A model generated the notes under the pieces. That model made no database searches. It was given only the letters and a program-made list of their open reading frames with translations, and was not told the origin of the DNA. A program made the position numbers and the translations under genes. Positions 1-7,340 of a DNA stretch of 41,728 nt are shown here, piece after piece; position 1 is the first letter of the stretch; every line of letters begins with the position of its first letter. Source of the DNA: a candidate division TA06 bacterium (lineage in GTDB: Bacteria; Hydrothermota; DG-26; E44-bin18); NCBI GenBank assembly GCA_004376575.1, contig SOJN01000147.1, forward strand, positions 1 to 41,728, in the 5' to 3' direction.

Positions 1-142
1 CACCGTAAGCTCGCATCAGCGTCGCCTGATAGAGAGGGCTATCGCCAGAATCCTGCATCGCATTGGCCGTGCTCACGCTGAGGAGAGCAAATGCGGCTGC
101 CAGGGCCACGAGGAATGGCATGGGCTTGCTTGTGTGTTTCAT
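1..142 (-). CDS. Secreted protein, N-terminal fragment (paralogue of the next gene)
   Basis: Partial gene whose 3' part lies beyond the left edge of the window. Reading the minus strand from the ATG at 142-140 gives 47 residues that begin with a signal peptide (MKHTSKPMPFLVALAAAFA, cleavage probably after STANA) and continue DSGDSPLYQATL. The complete gene next door has the matching stretch DSSDGPLYQNTL directly after its own signal peptide, so the two are paralogues. The start is supported by a strong Shine-Dalgarno sequence, AAAGGAGGTGA, just upstream, identical in the neighbour. By analogy the missing part may hold a cysteine-rich region, a CARDB-like domain and a C-terminal sorting domain, but none of that is visible here. 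Function unknown; probably exported across the inner membrane. Confidence 0.75.
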   Translation of the reverse strand, partial: MKHTSKPMPFLVALAAAFALLSVSTANAMQDSGDSPLYQATLMRAYG

Positions 143-504
143 CCGTTTTCACCTCCTTTCATATTGGGATACACAAAGCCCTATGATGGGCTTGTGGCAT
201 GCTGACAATGCAAGACAGAGAATAGAGATAATGCTCGCTTGCTTCAGTTAGTGCTCCAATTCTCACCGAGGGTGGGTGCACGCGTTGTAACGATTCGTCG
301 CAATAGTCGTGCCCCACGATGTTGATTGGCGGCACATACTTAACTGCAACAACCAAAGAGACTTAGCTCAGTTCGGTTCCTGCTGGACTTCGGCCGAGGT
401 GGGGCATTTCTCCACTTTTCGGACCCATGTCGGGCAAGAATTCCCCACGAAGTGAGGGGGCCTGTGCTGAGCGGCACAGGCCCCTTTGACTTTCCGACTT
501 TCGT
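143..504. other. Intergenic leader, duplicated copy A
   Basis: This gene-free stretch is the leader and upstream region of the partial gene at the left edge. On the minus strand it resembles the upstream region of the 505-1665 gene (1666 to about 1960) through scattered matches: the GAAGCAAG block near 240, TGTAACG and GTGCCC near 290-315, TTAGCTCA near 363 and TTCTCCACTTTTC near 409-421. A 6-bp hairpin (AAGCCC 176-181 with GGGCTT 188-193) lies in the leader but is weak in the other copy. No convincing -35/-10 pair could be assigned. Confidence 0.55.
457..484 (-). terminator. Terminator-like hairpin after the TKC-repeat gene
   Basis: A perfect 11-bp GC-rich stem (GGGGCCTGTGC at 457-467 with GCACAGGCCCC at 474-484, 6-nt loop) begins about 20 bases past the stop codon of the minus-strand gene at 505. 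There is no T-run after the stem on the minus strand, so it may be a weak terminator or a 3'-end stabilising hairpin rather than a classical intrinsic terminator. Confidence 0.5.
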
Positions 505-1665
505 CTACCTTATTAGCATCGTCTTCCCCGTAAAGACTCTTCCGTCGGCAACCATCCTGTAGAAGTACACGCCGTTGTTTAAATCTGTCGCGTCCCAGGT
601 TAGAGTGTAAAGGCCGGTTGCCTTTTCTCCATCGACCAGTGTCGTTACCACGCTTCCCGTCACATCGTAGATTCTGAGAGTTACGTGAGTCGCAGCAGGA
701 ATCATGAAGCTTATACTTGTTCTGTCCGAGAACGGGTTGGGATAGCTCTGGAACAGAGCAAGCGCCCTCGCCTCAATCCTTGTGCGTGAAGAAAGCGCGG
801 GGCCATCCATCGTCCCACAGTGGAAAGGTGCACACATCTCGTCGTTGTCAGGGTTCTGATCCGGTGTCCAGATCGTCGTCGCACAGATCTCGTGGTCGCC
901 TTCGGGAAGAGGGATAGGCGAGAATTCTACGGACATTGTTTCCCCTGGCCCAAGAGTGTCCTCGATGGTCTTTGTCTCCTGGTCCCCTGATGTCATTATC
1001 ATGATAAAGACATCGAAGAACGATGCCGGTTCCAGTCCGAAGTTCTTCACATGGACGGTGGGGACGTATGGATTGCATCCAGTCGGACCAGGGGGATCTA
1101 TCATCGTGACACCCAGGTCATGTGGTACAGGCCAACACCAGCGTTTTGCGAGGCACACGGTCTTGGGAGCGAAGCACCTTGTACGACCAGAACTACCTAA
1201 GTCGTGGGTCACCTTACACGTCGTCCACCAAGGAAAGGTGCATTTAGTAGGGTCTTCAGGATAGTAGGTTTTTGCCCTACACTTTGTGTAATTGCTCTCA
1301 TCGAAGCACTTGGTAGGGGCATCTTTGTTGTGGGTGACTTCGCACTTCGTAAACTTACGCTTCTTCGGGCACTTGGTGCCCTTAACGGGGCAGCGCGTAT
1401 CATCCGGAGGACATTTGGTGTTACGTGGTTTCTTTGTTGGCTCTGGCTTCCTTCCCAGGAGAAGGTCTTGAAGGTCTTCGCCATGCTCGTTGCTCTCAGG
1501 CACGTTGCGAACAGTACGCATTTCAGTGAAGGCCTGATTTAGTGTGTTTTGATAGAGCGGACCGTCACTGGAATCATCAGTTCCTTGAGCGGTTCTCATG
1601 GAGAGGAAAGCGACTGCGGCAGCCATAACCACGAGGAGTAGTATTAGCTTACCTGTCCATTTCAT
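505..1665 (-). CDS. Secreted cysteine-rich TKC-repeat protein with C-terminal sorting domain
   Basis: A 386-residue exported protein of unknown function. Residues 1-28 form a signal peptide. Residues about 83-177 hold eleven cysteines (85, 92, 99, 108, 120, 129, 142, 150, 164, 171, 177), most inside a T-[K/R]-C triplet, with short Lys/Thr/Pro-rich spacers. A CARDB-like beta-sandwich follows (about 195-290, VHVKNFGLEPASFFDVFI). The last ~80 residues match the FlgD-like/type A sorting domain: YPNPFSDRTSISF, then TLRIYDVTG, then GVYFYRM. Such domains usually mark surface-bound or secreted proteins. The regular cysteines could bind metal or form a disulfide ladder; that is inference. The start is fixed by AAAGGAGGTGA upstream and by the signal peptide. 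It has a paralogue immediately downstream at the window edge. Confidence 0.85.
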   Translation of the reverse strand: MKWTGKLILLLVVMAAAVAFLSMRTAQGTDDSSDGPLYQNTLNQAFTEMRTVRNVPESNEHGEDLQDLLLGRKPEPTKKPRNTKCPPDDTRCPVKGTKCPKKRKFTKCEVTHNKDAPTKCFDESNYTKCRAKTYYPEDPTKCTFPWWTTCKVTHDLGSSGRTRCFAPKTVCLAKRWCWPVPHDLGVTMIDPPGPTGCNPYVPTVHVKNFGLEPASFFDVFIMIMTSGDQETKTIEDTLGPGETMSVEFSPIPLPEGDHEICATTIWTPDQNPDNDEMCAPFHCGTMDGPALSSRTRIEARALALFQSYPNPFSDRTSISFMIPAATHVTLRIYDVTGSVVTTLVDGEKATGLYTLTWDATDLNNGVYFYRMVADGRVFTGKTMLIR

Positions 1666-2137
1666 ATCCTATCACCTCCTTTCATGTTCGGATATGAAAA
1701 GCACTGCAATGGGCTCGTGATTTCGTGATAACATGAAAGGAAACAAGATAGGTCTGACTTGCTTCAAGTTCGTTCCCCAATGCAAGCGCTGATGATCCTA
1801 CTGTAACGTCTTATTGCAAGAATTGTGCCCTGCCAGTCCAATTACCCCCATGGTCATAAGCGACAAAGCTGAAGTGTGTTAGCTCAATGGGGGTCTTTAT
1901 GGTTTTCGGGATTCCTGGGGCAATTCTCCACTTTTCCCTCAGTATTGGGGTAAGAGTCCACAGTGATCCATCGAAGTGCGAACTCAAGAAAAGGGGCAAA
2001 TGTCGCGGGTTCAAATTTGAGGCAACCAGAAATAGGGCTATGAAGAACCCAATGTGAAAGATATAATGATACGAAACATGAGAGATTGAAGCCAGGTTCG
2101 GTGGGGCGGAGCCGTCGGAGTTCTGCCTTGACTTTTC
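1666..2137. other. Intergenic region between divergent genes, leader copy B
   Basis: Bases 1666 to about 1960 are the upstream region of the minus-strand TKC gene and are related to copy A at 143-430. Bases 1961-2137 precede the plus-strand membrane gene. A TATAAT hexamer occurs at 2062-2067 on the plus strand, but the sequence 17 bases further upstream is not a recognisable -35, so it is only a weak promoter candidate. No RNA gene was found. Confidence 0.45.
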
Positions 2138-4594
2138 GTGCGTGTTAACCTATATTGCATTGTCGTGACAGAAAACTCCCTAGCCCACGGCCGCTCATCT
2201 ACCCATCTCTTCCAGAAGGTAGCCCTTCTAATTCTTGCAACCGCATTCCTTTCAGAAATAGCTGGCTTCCTCACGCACCAACTCAATCTGGCACTTGGAG
2301 CAGTACTCCTGCTCTGGCTCGCCATAACCTATTTGCCTTTGCGGAAGGTTGCGCTAAGGAGTCATCGGCTCTGGCTAGGGCTTGCGATTCTCATTTCTGC
2401 ATTCGCTTCCCTCAGGGTCCAGCCGGGCTTAAGGCCACTGCTCGTGTCTCTCTTTCTCCTCGGATTGTATCAGGTCTTGTCAAGCGGAGACGAAACCGCC
2501 CGAGAACTGAAGGGTATGGCAGTCGGTACCTTTTCGTTTGGATTATTTCTCATCTTTGAGAAGCACTCGCCCATTGTCTGGTCTGCCATTCAATCATTCT
2601 CGGTCTGGTTCTCAAGAGTGATTGGAGCAGCAGGAGGCAGGCAGCTCTCAATCTCTGCGAGCTTTACGGGAGTATATATTACTCTTTTGTTCCTTTCGGT
2701 TTCTGTAGCCCTCTTCTTCTCGAGTCGCAGAAAGAAGCCCGTCAGCCTGGTGCTGCTAGTGGTTGCTTTTCTTGTGGCAAATGGTATTGCCATTGCTCTC
2801 GGCCATCCACTCGCTCACGCAATGGCGACCGTCGTTCGCGATAGCGCTGAGGGCGTCAGCGCATACAATAGAATCCTCATGTCGGCTCCGCTTCTTGCCT
2901 TATGCTTAGGTCTCATTCCGCTCTATGTTTTCACAAGGATCATGCATCCGACCATTGAGCCATCCCCTGGAAAAGTAAGGCCTGTCTTCGGAGGGGTGGG
3001 GCTTTCTGCTCTTTTGGTCTCAATCCTCATTCTGGTTCTTGTTGCTCCGGCACGGGATACCGGACAGGCAAGAATAGCCTTCTACAGAGAAGGCTACTTC
3101 AACTGGATGAGGCCCATCCATGGGGAGTATGGCTCGCGCAGTTCGGGGATGTTCGGCAATCTCCCCGTTTTCGCTGAAGCGCTCGGTTTCGAGTCGATTA
3201 CCATAGATTCAATAAATGGTTCAATACTGACTGGTGTCACGGTCCTGTTTATGATCAATATCGACCATGAGCTTCCAGCTCACTCATACGAAGAGATACG
3301 GGAATTCGTGGAGAGAGGCGGATCACTTGTTATGCTCGGTGACCACACTTTCTTCAAGGACGAGAGGAAGAACTGGCTCAATGCTGTTCTGAGGCCGTTT
3401 AAGATAAAGTACAACTTCGATTCAGGAGACTACTTCGTTGGCGGATGGCTCCACTCCTATTCCTATCCGGCCAGTCCTCTCACAGTCGGTATGAGCGATG
3501 AACAGAACGATGTGGGTTCAGTTGTGGGTGCTTCACTCAGGATCTCCTATCCAGCAGTCCCGGTAATCATAGGCAGGTATGGCTTCTCAGACGAAGGAAA
3601 TCCGGATGATGAAGATGGTGGCTACCTTGGAAATCTGGAATACGATCCCGGTGAGAGATTGGGAGACGTTATTCTGGCCGCGGCGCAGAACTACGGGAAA
3701 GGGAAGGTGCTCATCTTCGGTGACACTTCTGGATTCGTTAACCCGCTCATGATCGACACATACCCGTTCGTCAACAGAGTCCTCACATGGCTGGCAAGTG
3801 ATGCGAGAATCCCTGCTCACGGTCCGAGGCTCACTCTATCAATTGTTTTTCTGAGTCTGTTCATTCTCCTGACTTCTGTATCAGGCTTCTCAGCTCTCCG
3901 TTTCCTCCTGATGCCCATCCTCGCGATTGTTCCAATCATCTTAAGCCAGGCTCTATTTGCAGGAAGAGTAGAGACACCTATTAGAGGAGATTTTGCGCTG
4001 GTTGACGATTCCCATTACGGAAGGTACCCGGTGGAGTTCTGGAAGCCGCATGGTCACATGGGCCTCCACCTGAACCTGATGCGCAAGGGTTATCTTTCGT
4101 TCGGTATGCGCGACTTTGATACTCACTTCTTGAATAGCAGTAGACTCCTTGTACTGATAGCTCCGAGCAAGGCTTTTACGAGTGGAGAAATAACCGCACT
4201 GGATGAGTATGTGAGGAACGGCGGCAACCTCCTTATGGCCGTTGGATATGAGGAGAAGGGCGCCTCCACATCTTTGCTCAGGCACTTTGGGTTTGACATA
4301 GAGAATACCCCTCTGGGGAGCTTCTACACAGATGTACCTGGTACCGACTTGTTTGTGTATTTCCGTGAGGCCTGGCCAATCTCATACTCCGGTGAAGATG
4401 TCGAGGTCATAGCCGGTCACGGCGAATACCCAGCCGTTGTCCTGAAGAATCACGGAGAAGGTAGAATTGTGGTCTTCGGAGATTCTGGCTTCTTCTACAA
4501 TATTAACCTGGAAACCGAGGATGAGCCGCTTACTGCGAACATCGAATTCTTGAGTTGGCTTCTGGATCAACTGAATACTCCTGAGGAGAGCTAA
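2138..4594 (+). CDS. Multi-spanning membrane protein with two GATase1/DUF4350-like modules
   Basis: An 818-residue membrane protein, not assigned to a named family with certainty. Residues about 25-305 contain roughly eight hydrophobic segments. A soluble module (about 310-560) follows, with the GATase1-like signature EIREFVERGGSLVMLGDH (386-403) and a second glycine-rich strand KVLIFGDTSG. Two more membrane helices (about 566-607) lead to a second similar module (about 615-815; EYVRNGGNLLMAVGY, then RIVVFGDSGFFY). The order suggests soluble domains displayed beside a membrane core, as in DUF4350-type proteins. Helices near 170-230 resemble an exosortase core but lack its Cys and Arg. The start is uncertain: GTG at 2138 has no strong ribosome site, and a later start cannot be excluded. 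Its stop is 3 bases from a paralogous gene, so the two are surely co-transcribed. Confidence 0.75.
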   Translation: MRVNLYCIVVTENSLAHGRSSTHLFQKVALLILATAFLSEIAGFLTHQLNLALGAVLLLWLAITYLPLRKVALRSHRLWLGLAILISAFASLRVQPGLRPLLVSLFLLGLYQVLSSGDETARELKGMAVGTFSFGLFLIFEKHSPIVWSAIQSFSVWFSRVIGAAGGRQLSISASFTGVYITLLFLSVSVALFFSSRRKKPVSLVLLVVAFLVANGIAIALGHPLAHAMATVVRDSAEGVSAYNRILMSAPLLALCLGLIPLYVFTRIMHPTIEPSPGKVRPVFGGVGLSALLVSILILVLVAPARDTGQARIAFYREGYFNWMRPIHGEYGSRSSGMFGNLPVFAEALGFESITIDSINGSILTGVTVLFMINIDHELPAHSYEEIREFVERGGSLVMLGDHTFFKDERKNWLNAVLRPFKIKYNFDSGDYFVGGWLHSYSYPASPLTVGMSDEQNDVGSVVGASLRISYPAVPVIIGRYGFSDEGNPDDEDGGYLGNLEYDPGERLGDVILAAAQNYGKGKVLIFGDTSGFVNPLMIDTYPFVNRVLTWLASDARIPAHGPRLTLSIVFLSLFILLTSVSGFSALRFLLMPILAIVPIILSQALFAGRVETPIRGDFALVDDSHYGRYPVEFWKPHGHMGLHLNLMRKGYLSFGMRDFDTHFLNSSRLLVLIAPSKAFTSGEITALDEYVRNGGNLLMAVGYEEKGASTSLLRHFGFDIENTPLGSFYTDVPGTDLFVYFREAWPISYSGEDVEVIAGHGEYPAVVLKNHGEGRIVVFGDSGFFYNINLETEDEPLTANIEFLSWLLDQLNTPEES

Positions 4595-4597
4595 GGG

Positions 4598-7132
4598 ATG
4601 TTTCTCATCTGGTTGGCAGTCCTGTTTTCCTCCATCAGTTGGCTGTACGGCCTGAAGATATACACCAGCCCTGTGCCCTGGCTCGGTTGGGTGTTGATAG
4701 GTGTGGCTGCTCTTCTCGCCTGTTTCGGCTTGCGCCCCAGGGAGCATTCGAATCTTGACAAGAAGATTCTGTACCTCATCATCCCGCTTCTTCTCTCCAG
4801 CGCGATTCTCCCTCTTCCGTACAGAATTGGTCCAGGGATGATGGCACTTGCAATCCTGTTGATGCTCTGGCCAAGCTCCAGGCCAATCGGTTCTGGATTT
4901 CTATTTGTTGGGGCCGTTCTGGTCATGCAATCTCTCATACCAGGGATCTACAGCATCATTTCCGCTCGCTCGCCTACGGTAAATGGTATGACCCCATTCA
5001 TCTTCGGACTACTCAGGTTCCTGAGGGTGCCGGTCAGTTACAGCCAGAATACGCTCTTCTTCAGAACGATGAGAGAGCTCTACGAGATTCAGACTACGTG
5101 GGCGGCCATAGGACTCCTGCCGGCCCTTCTCATTGTTGCTGGTGGCGTGGCTGCAATATTCTTCTATTTCGAGAATGTCTGGCGGAAGGTGGTCCACCTG
5201 GTTGTCACCGTGGGAATCTACGTGGTGGTGAGATATGTATTTCTGCTTGTGTTCTTTGTATATGTTATGTACTTCGTTGGATACGATGAGGAGGCGAGCA
5301 AGACTTACATATTCTGGAATCCCGTATCGATAGGGATAAGTTTCTTACCATTCGCCTTCATAATACACAGGTTCTTCCATCCTCGGGAAAAGCCTGTTTC
5401 GGCCGTCATCTTAGAAAATCTGAGTCTCGGACCAAGGCAGAGAGTTGCTGGCGTGCTGTTGTGCACGGGGGCCTTTCTTCTTACAGCCTCCTTCGGGTTC
5501 CACGACCCTGGTACGTTGAAGAAGGGGAGGTTCGTCATCGATGAGAAACACAGCGAGTGGACAGTCACGACGAAGCGCTATGATACAAAATGGTATGGTT
5601 CAGAATCGGGGTACAACTACTACTGCATGGCGGAATACCTGGCGCATCACTATTCACTGAAAAGAAACCTCGAAACGATCACTCCCGAAATGCTGGACAG
5701 TTGCGATGTCCTCATGGTAAAGGTTCCAACCAACTCTTACTCCGAAGAAGAGATAGATGCAATTGTGGATTTCGTGGAAAGAGGAGGGGGTCTCTTCCTG
5801 ATTGGAGACCACACAAATGTGTTTGGCTCCAGTGTATATCTGAATCCGATTGCCAGTCGTTTTGGATTTAAGTTCAGGTATGACTGTCTGTTTGATATTG
5901 AGCGTGTCTTTGAACAGGTTTACACGCGACCGCGCGTACTTCCTCATCCGATAATACAGAGAATGCCGCCATTCTTGTTTGCTGTTTCTTGTTCCATAGA
6001 GCCAAACTCGTTCTTTCCGGGCAGAGTGATTCTAGCAGGAGGACTGAAGAAACTGGACATTGACTACTCGGTTTCAAACTTCTACCCCCAGGTCGTGGAC
6101 CGTTTGGGGATGTGGTTCGGCAACTTCCATCAGGCAATCGCCACGAGATACGGAAGGGGAAGGGTCGTTGGATTCACAGACAGCACTGTCTACAGCAATT
6201 TCTCCGCCTTCTACCCTGGAAAGCCTGAGTTTCTCCTTGGGGCAGCCGACTGGCTCAATCGAGAAAACAGGTTTCCGTGGGTGAACAGGTTGTTGCTTAT
6301 AATATCTCTCTGCTGTTTTCTCCTTTCGGCTTACATCCTCCCGAGGAGAAACGCGAAGAACTTCGGGTTCATCTCTTTTGCGCTCGTTGGCGCCATGTTC
6401 TCAGCCTCACTTGCAATTCTCCTTTTCGGGGCCATAAACAGGTCGACGTACAAACTCCCGACGCCTGTTTCCGAGCTGACCGGGGTCGTATTCGAACAGG
6501 GCCACTGTGATTACGATCTTCCACTTACAGGCTTCACAAGAGAGCCTGGGCAGTCATACGAGATCTTCTTCCAGTGGGTTCTGAGGCTCGGGTATTACCC
6601 GTTTGCAGTGCCCAATATCGAAGAGAGCATAGAGAGGGGAGATTTGGTTGTTCTCATCAACCCGGTTTCCGACTTCACTGCGAGGGAAATAGATGCTCTG
6701 GAGAGATTCGTTTCCCAGGGAGGTCGGCTTCTTGTCGCTGACAGAGTTGAAAACGGCTCGGATGCGTCCAGGAAACTCTTGGAGAGATTTGACATCTTTG
6801 CAGACAAGGGCCTGGTGGCTGATGCTTCGCCTGCGTATGAGCCCTCTTCGCAGATATCATGGGACCTTGGGGATGCTTTTGAGTTGAGAGGCGGCAAGCC
6901 CCTGCTCTTTTCGGAAAGGGCCGTTCCAGTGATGACATTTGCAGACCACGGGGAAGGACTGGTTTTGGCCCTGTCTTTCTCCGATGCTTTCAATGACGCT
7001 GGGATGGGCTTTACCGAAGGTGTCCTTCCCGACCGACGGCTTCTCCACCATTACCATCTTCAATTCGCCATAATCAAGGGGCTCATTGAAGGCAATCCCA
7101 GAGAAGCCCTGATCAATGCAGACAAACTGTGA
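4598..7132 (+). CDS. Multi-spanning membrane protein with two GATase1/DUF4350-like modules (paralogue)
   Basis: An 844-residue paralogue of the preceding protein with the same plan: hydrophobic segments over about 1-300, a soluble module with AIVDFVERGGGLFLIGDH (388-405), a helix pair at about 545-600, then a second module with DALERFVSQGGRLLVAD. The two genes have diverged: overall identity looks low, but the order of helices, the 'R-F-F-H-P' or 'R-I-M-H-P' end of the core and the signatures match. ATG at 4598 has GAGGAGAG just upstream, within the end of the previous gene, which suggests translational coupling. No catalytic Cys-His pair of a true class I amidotransferase is evident in the signatures, so a binding or structural role is more likely than glutaminase activity. 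Substrate and partners unknown. Confidence 0.75.
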   Translation: MFLIWLAVLFSSISWLYGLKIYTSPVPWLGWVLIGVAALLACFGLRPREHSNLDKKILYLIIPLLLSSAILPLPYRIGPGMMALAILLMLWPSSRPIGSGFLFVGAVLVMQSLIPGIYSIISARSPTVNGMTPFIFGLLRFLRVPVSYSQNTLFFRTMRELYEIQTTWAAIGLLPALLIVAGGVAAIFFYFENVWRKVVHLVVTVGIYVVVRYVFLLVFFVYVMYFVGYDEEASKTYIFWNPVSIGISFLPFAFIIHRFFHPREKPVSAVILENLSLGPRQRVAGVLLCTGAFLLTASFGFHDPGTLKKGRFVIDEKHSEWTVTTKRYDTKWYGSESGYNYYCMAEYLAHHYSLKRNLETITPEMLDSCDVLMVKVPTNSYSEEEIDAIVDFVERGGGLFLIGDHTNVFGSSVYLNPIASRFGFKFRYDCLFDIERVFEQVYTRPRVLPHPIIQRMPPFLFAVSCSIEPNSFFPGRVILAGGLKKLDIDYSVSNFYPQVVDRLGMWFGNFHQAIATRYGRGRVVGFTDSTVYSNFSAFYPGKPEFLLGAADWLNRENRFPWVNRLLLIISLCCFLLSAYILPRRNAKNFGFISFALVGAMFSASLAILLFGAINRSTYKLPTPVSELTGVVFEQGHCDYDLPLTGFTREPGQSYEIFFQWVLRLGYYPFAVPNIEESIERGDLVVLINPVSDFTAREIDALERFVSQGGRLLVADRVENGSDASRKLLERFDIFADKGLVADASPAYEPSSQISWDLGDAFELRGGKPLLFSERAVPVMTFADHGEGLVLALSFSDAFNDAGMGFTEGVLPDRRLLHHYHLQFAIIKGLIEGNPREALINADKL

Positions 7133-7150
7133 GCTGATCTCCACTTTAAA

Positions 7151-7220
7151 ACAAAGGACGAAGTACGAAGAGCGAAGTACTAAACACCTCGTATCTAGTT
7201 TTTCGTACTTTGTACTTTGT
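7151..7220. repeat. Inverted repeat of AAAGTACG type, probable transcript end
   Basis: Arms 7151-7169 and 7202-7220 pair at 17 of 19 positions (left arm begins ACAAAGGACGAAG; right arm ends CTTTGTACTTTGT). It sits 18 bases after the stop of the membrane-protein pair and before the promoter of the next operon. A related inverted repeat occurs at 15946-16015. It may act as a terminator or be a dispersed palindromic element; the right arm is not followed by a long T-run. Confidence 0.6.
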
Positions 7221-7237
7221 CAAAGGCATCAAATCAC

Positions 7238-7266
7238 TTGACTAATAGGTTGCGGCATGGTATCTT
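7238..7266 (+). promoter_or_regulatory. Sigma-70-type promoter of the S55 peptidase operon
   Basis: TTGACT at 7238-7243 and TATCTT at 7261-7266 are separated by exactly 17 bases. This predicts a transcript start near 7273, right after the inverted repeat that ends the previous unit and about 60 bases before the first large gene. Confidence 0.55.
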
Positions 7267-7274
7267 AGCGGAAG

Positions 7275-7340
7275 ATGAAGCTGCCAAACAAGTGGACGAA
7301 GCTGCAATTCCCCTGGGTTCCGGCGAGTTTACATGGATAG
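7275..7340 (+). CDS. Possible 21-residue leader peptide
   Basis: A short open frame begins at ATG 7275, directly after the predicted transcript start, and ends with TAG at 7338-7340, four bases before the ATG at 7345 of the S55 peptidase gene. It encodes 21 residues starting MKLPNKWTKLQF and contains two tryptophans and three lysines. The position would allow translational coupling to the ATG at 7345. It has only a weak ribosome site (GCGGAAG), overlaps the upstream candidate start of the next gene, and could be chance. Confidence 0.25.
   Translation: MKLPNKWTKLQFPWVPASLHG

Noticed and set aside
2005-2035. tRNA-like T-arm (GGGTTCAAATTTG)
   Set aside because: The flanking bases do not form a 5-bp stem, and no acceptor, D or anticodon arm could be folded around it.
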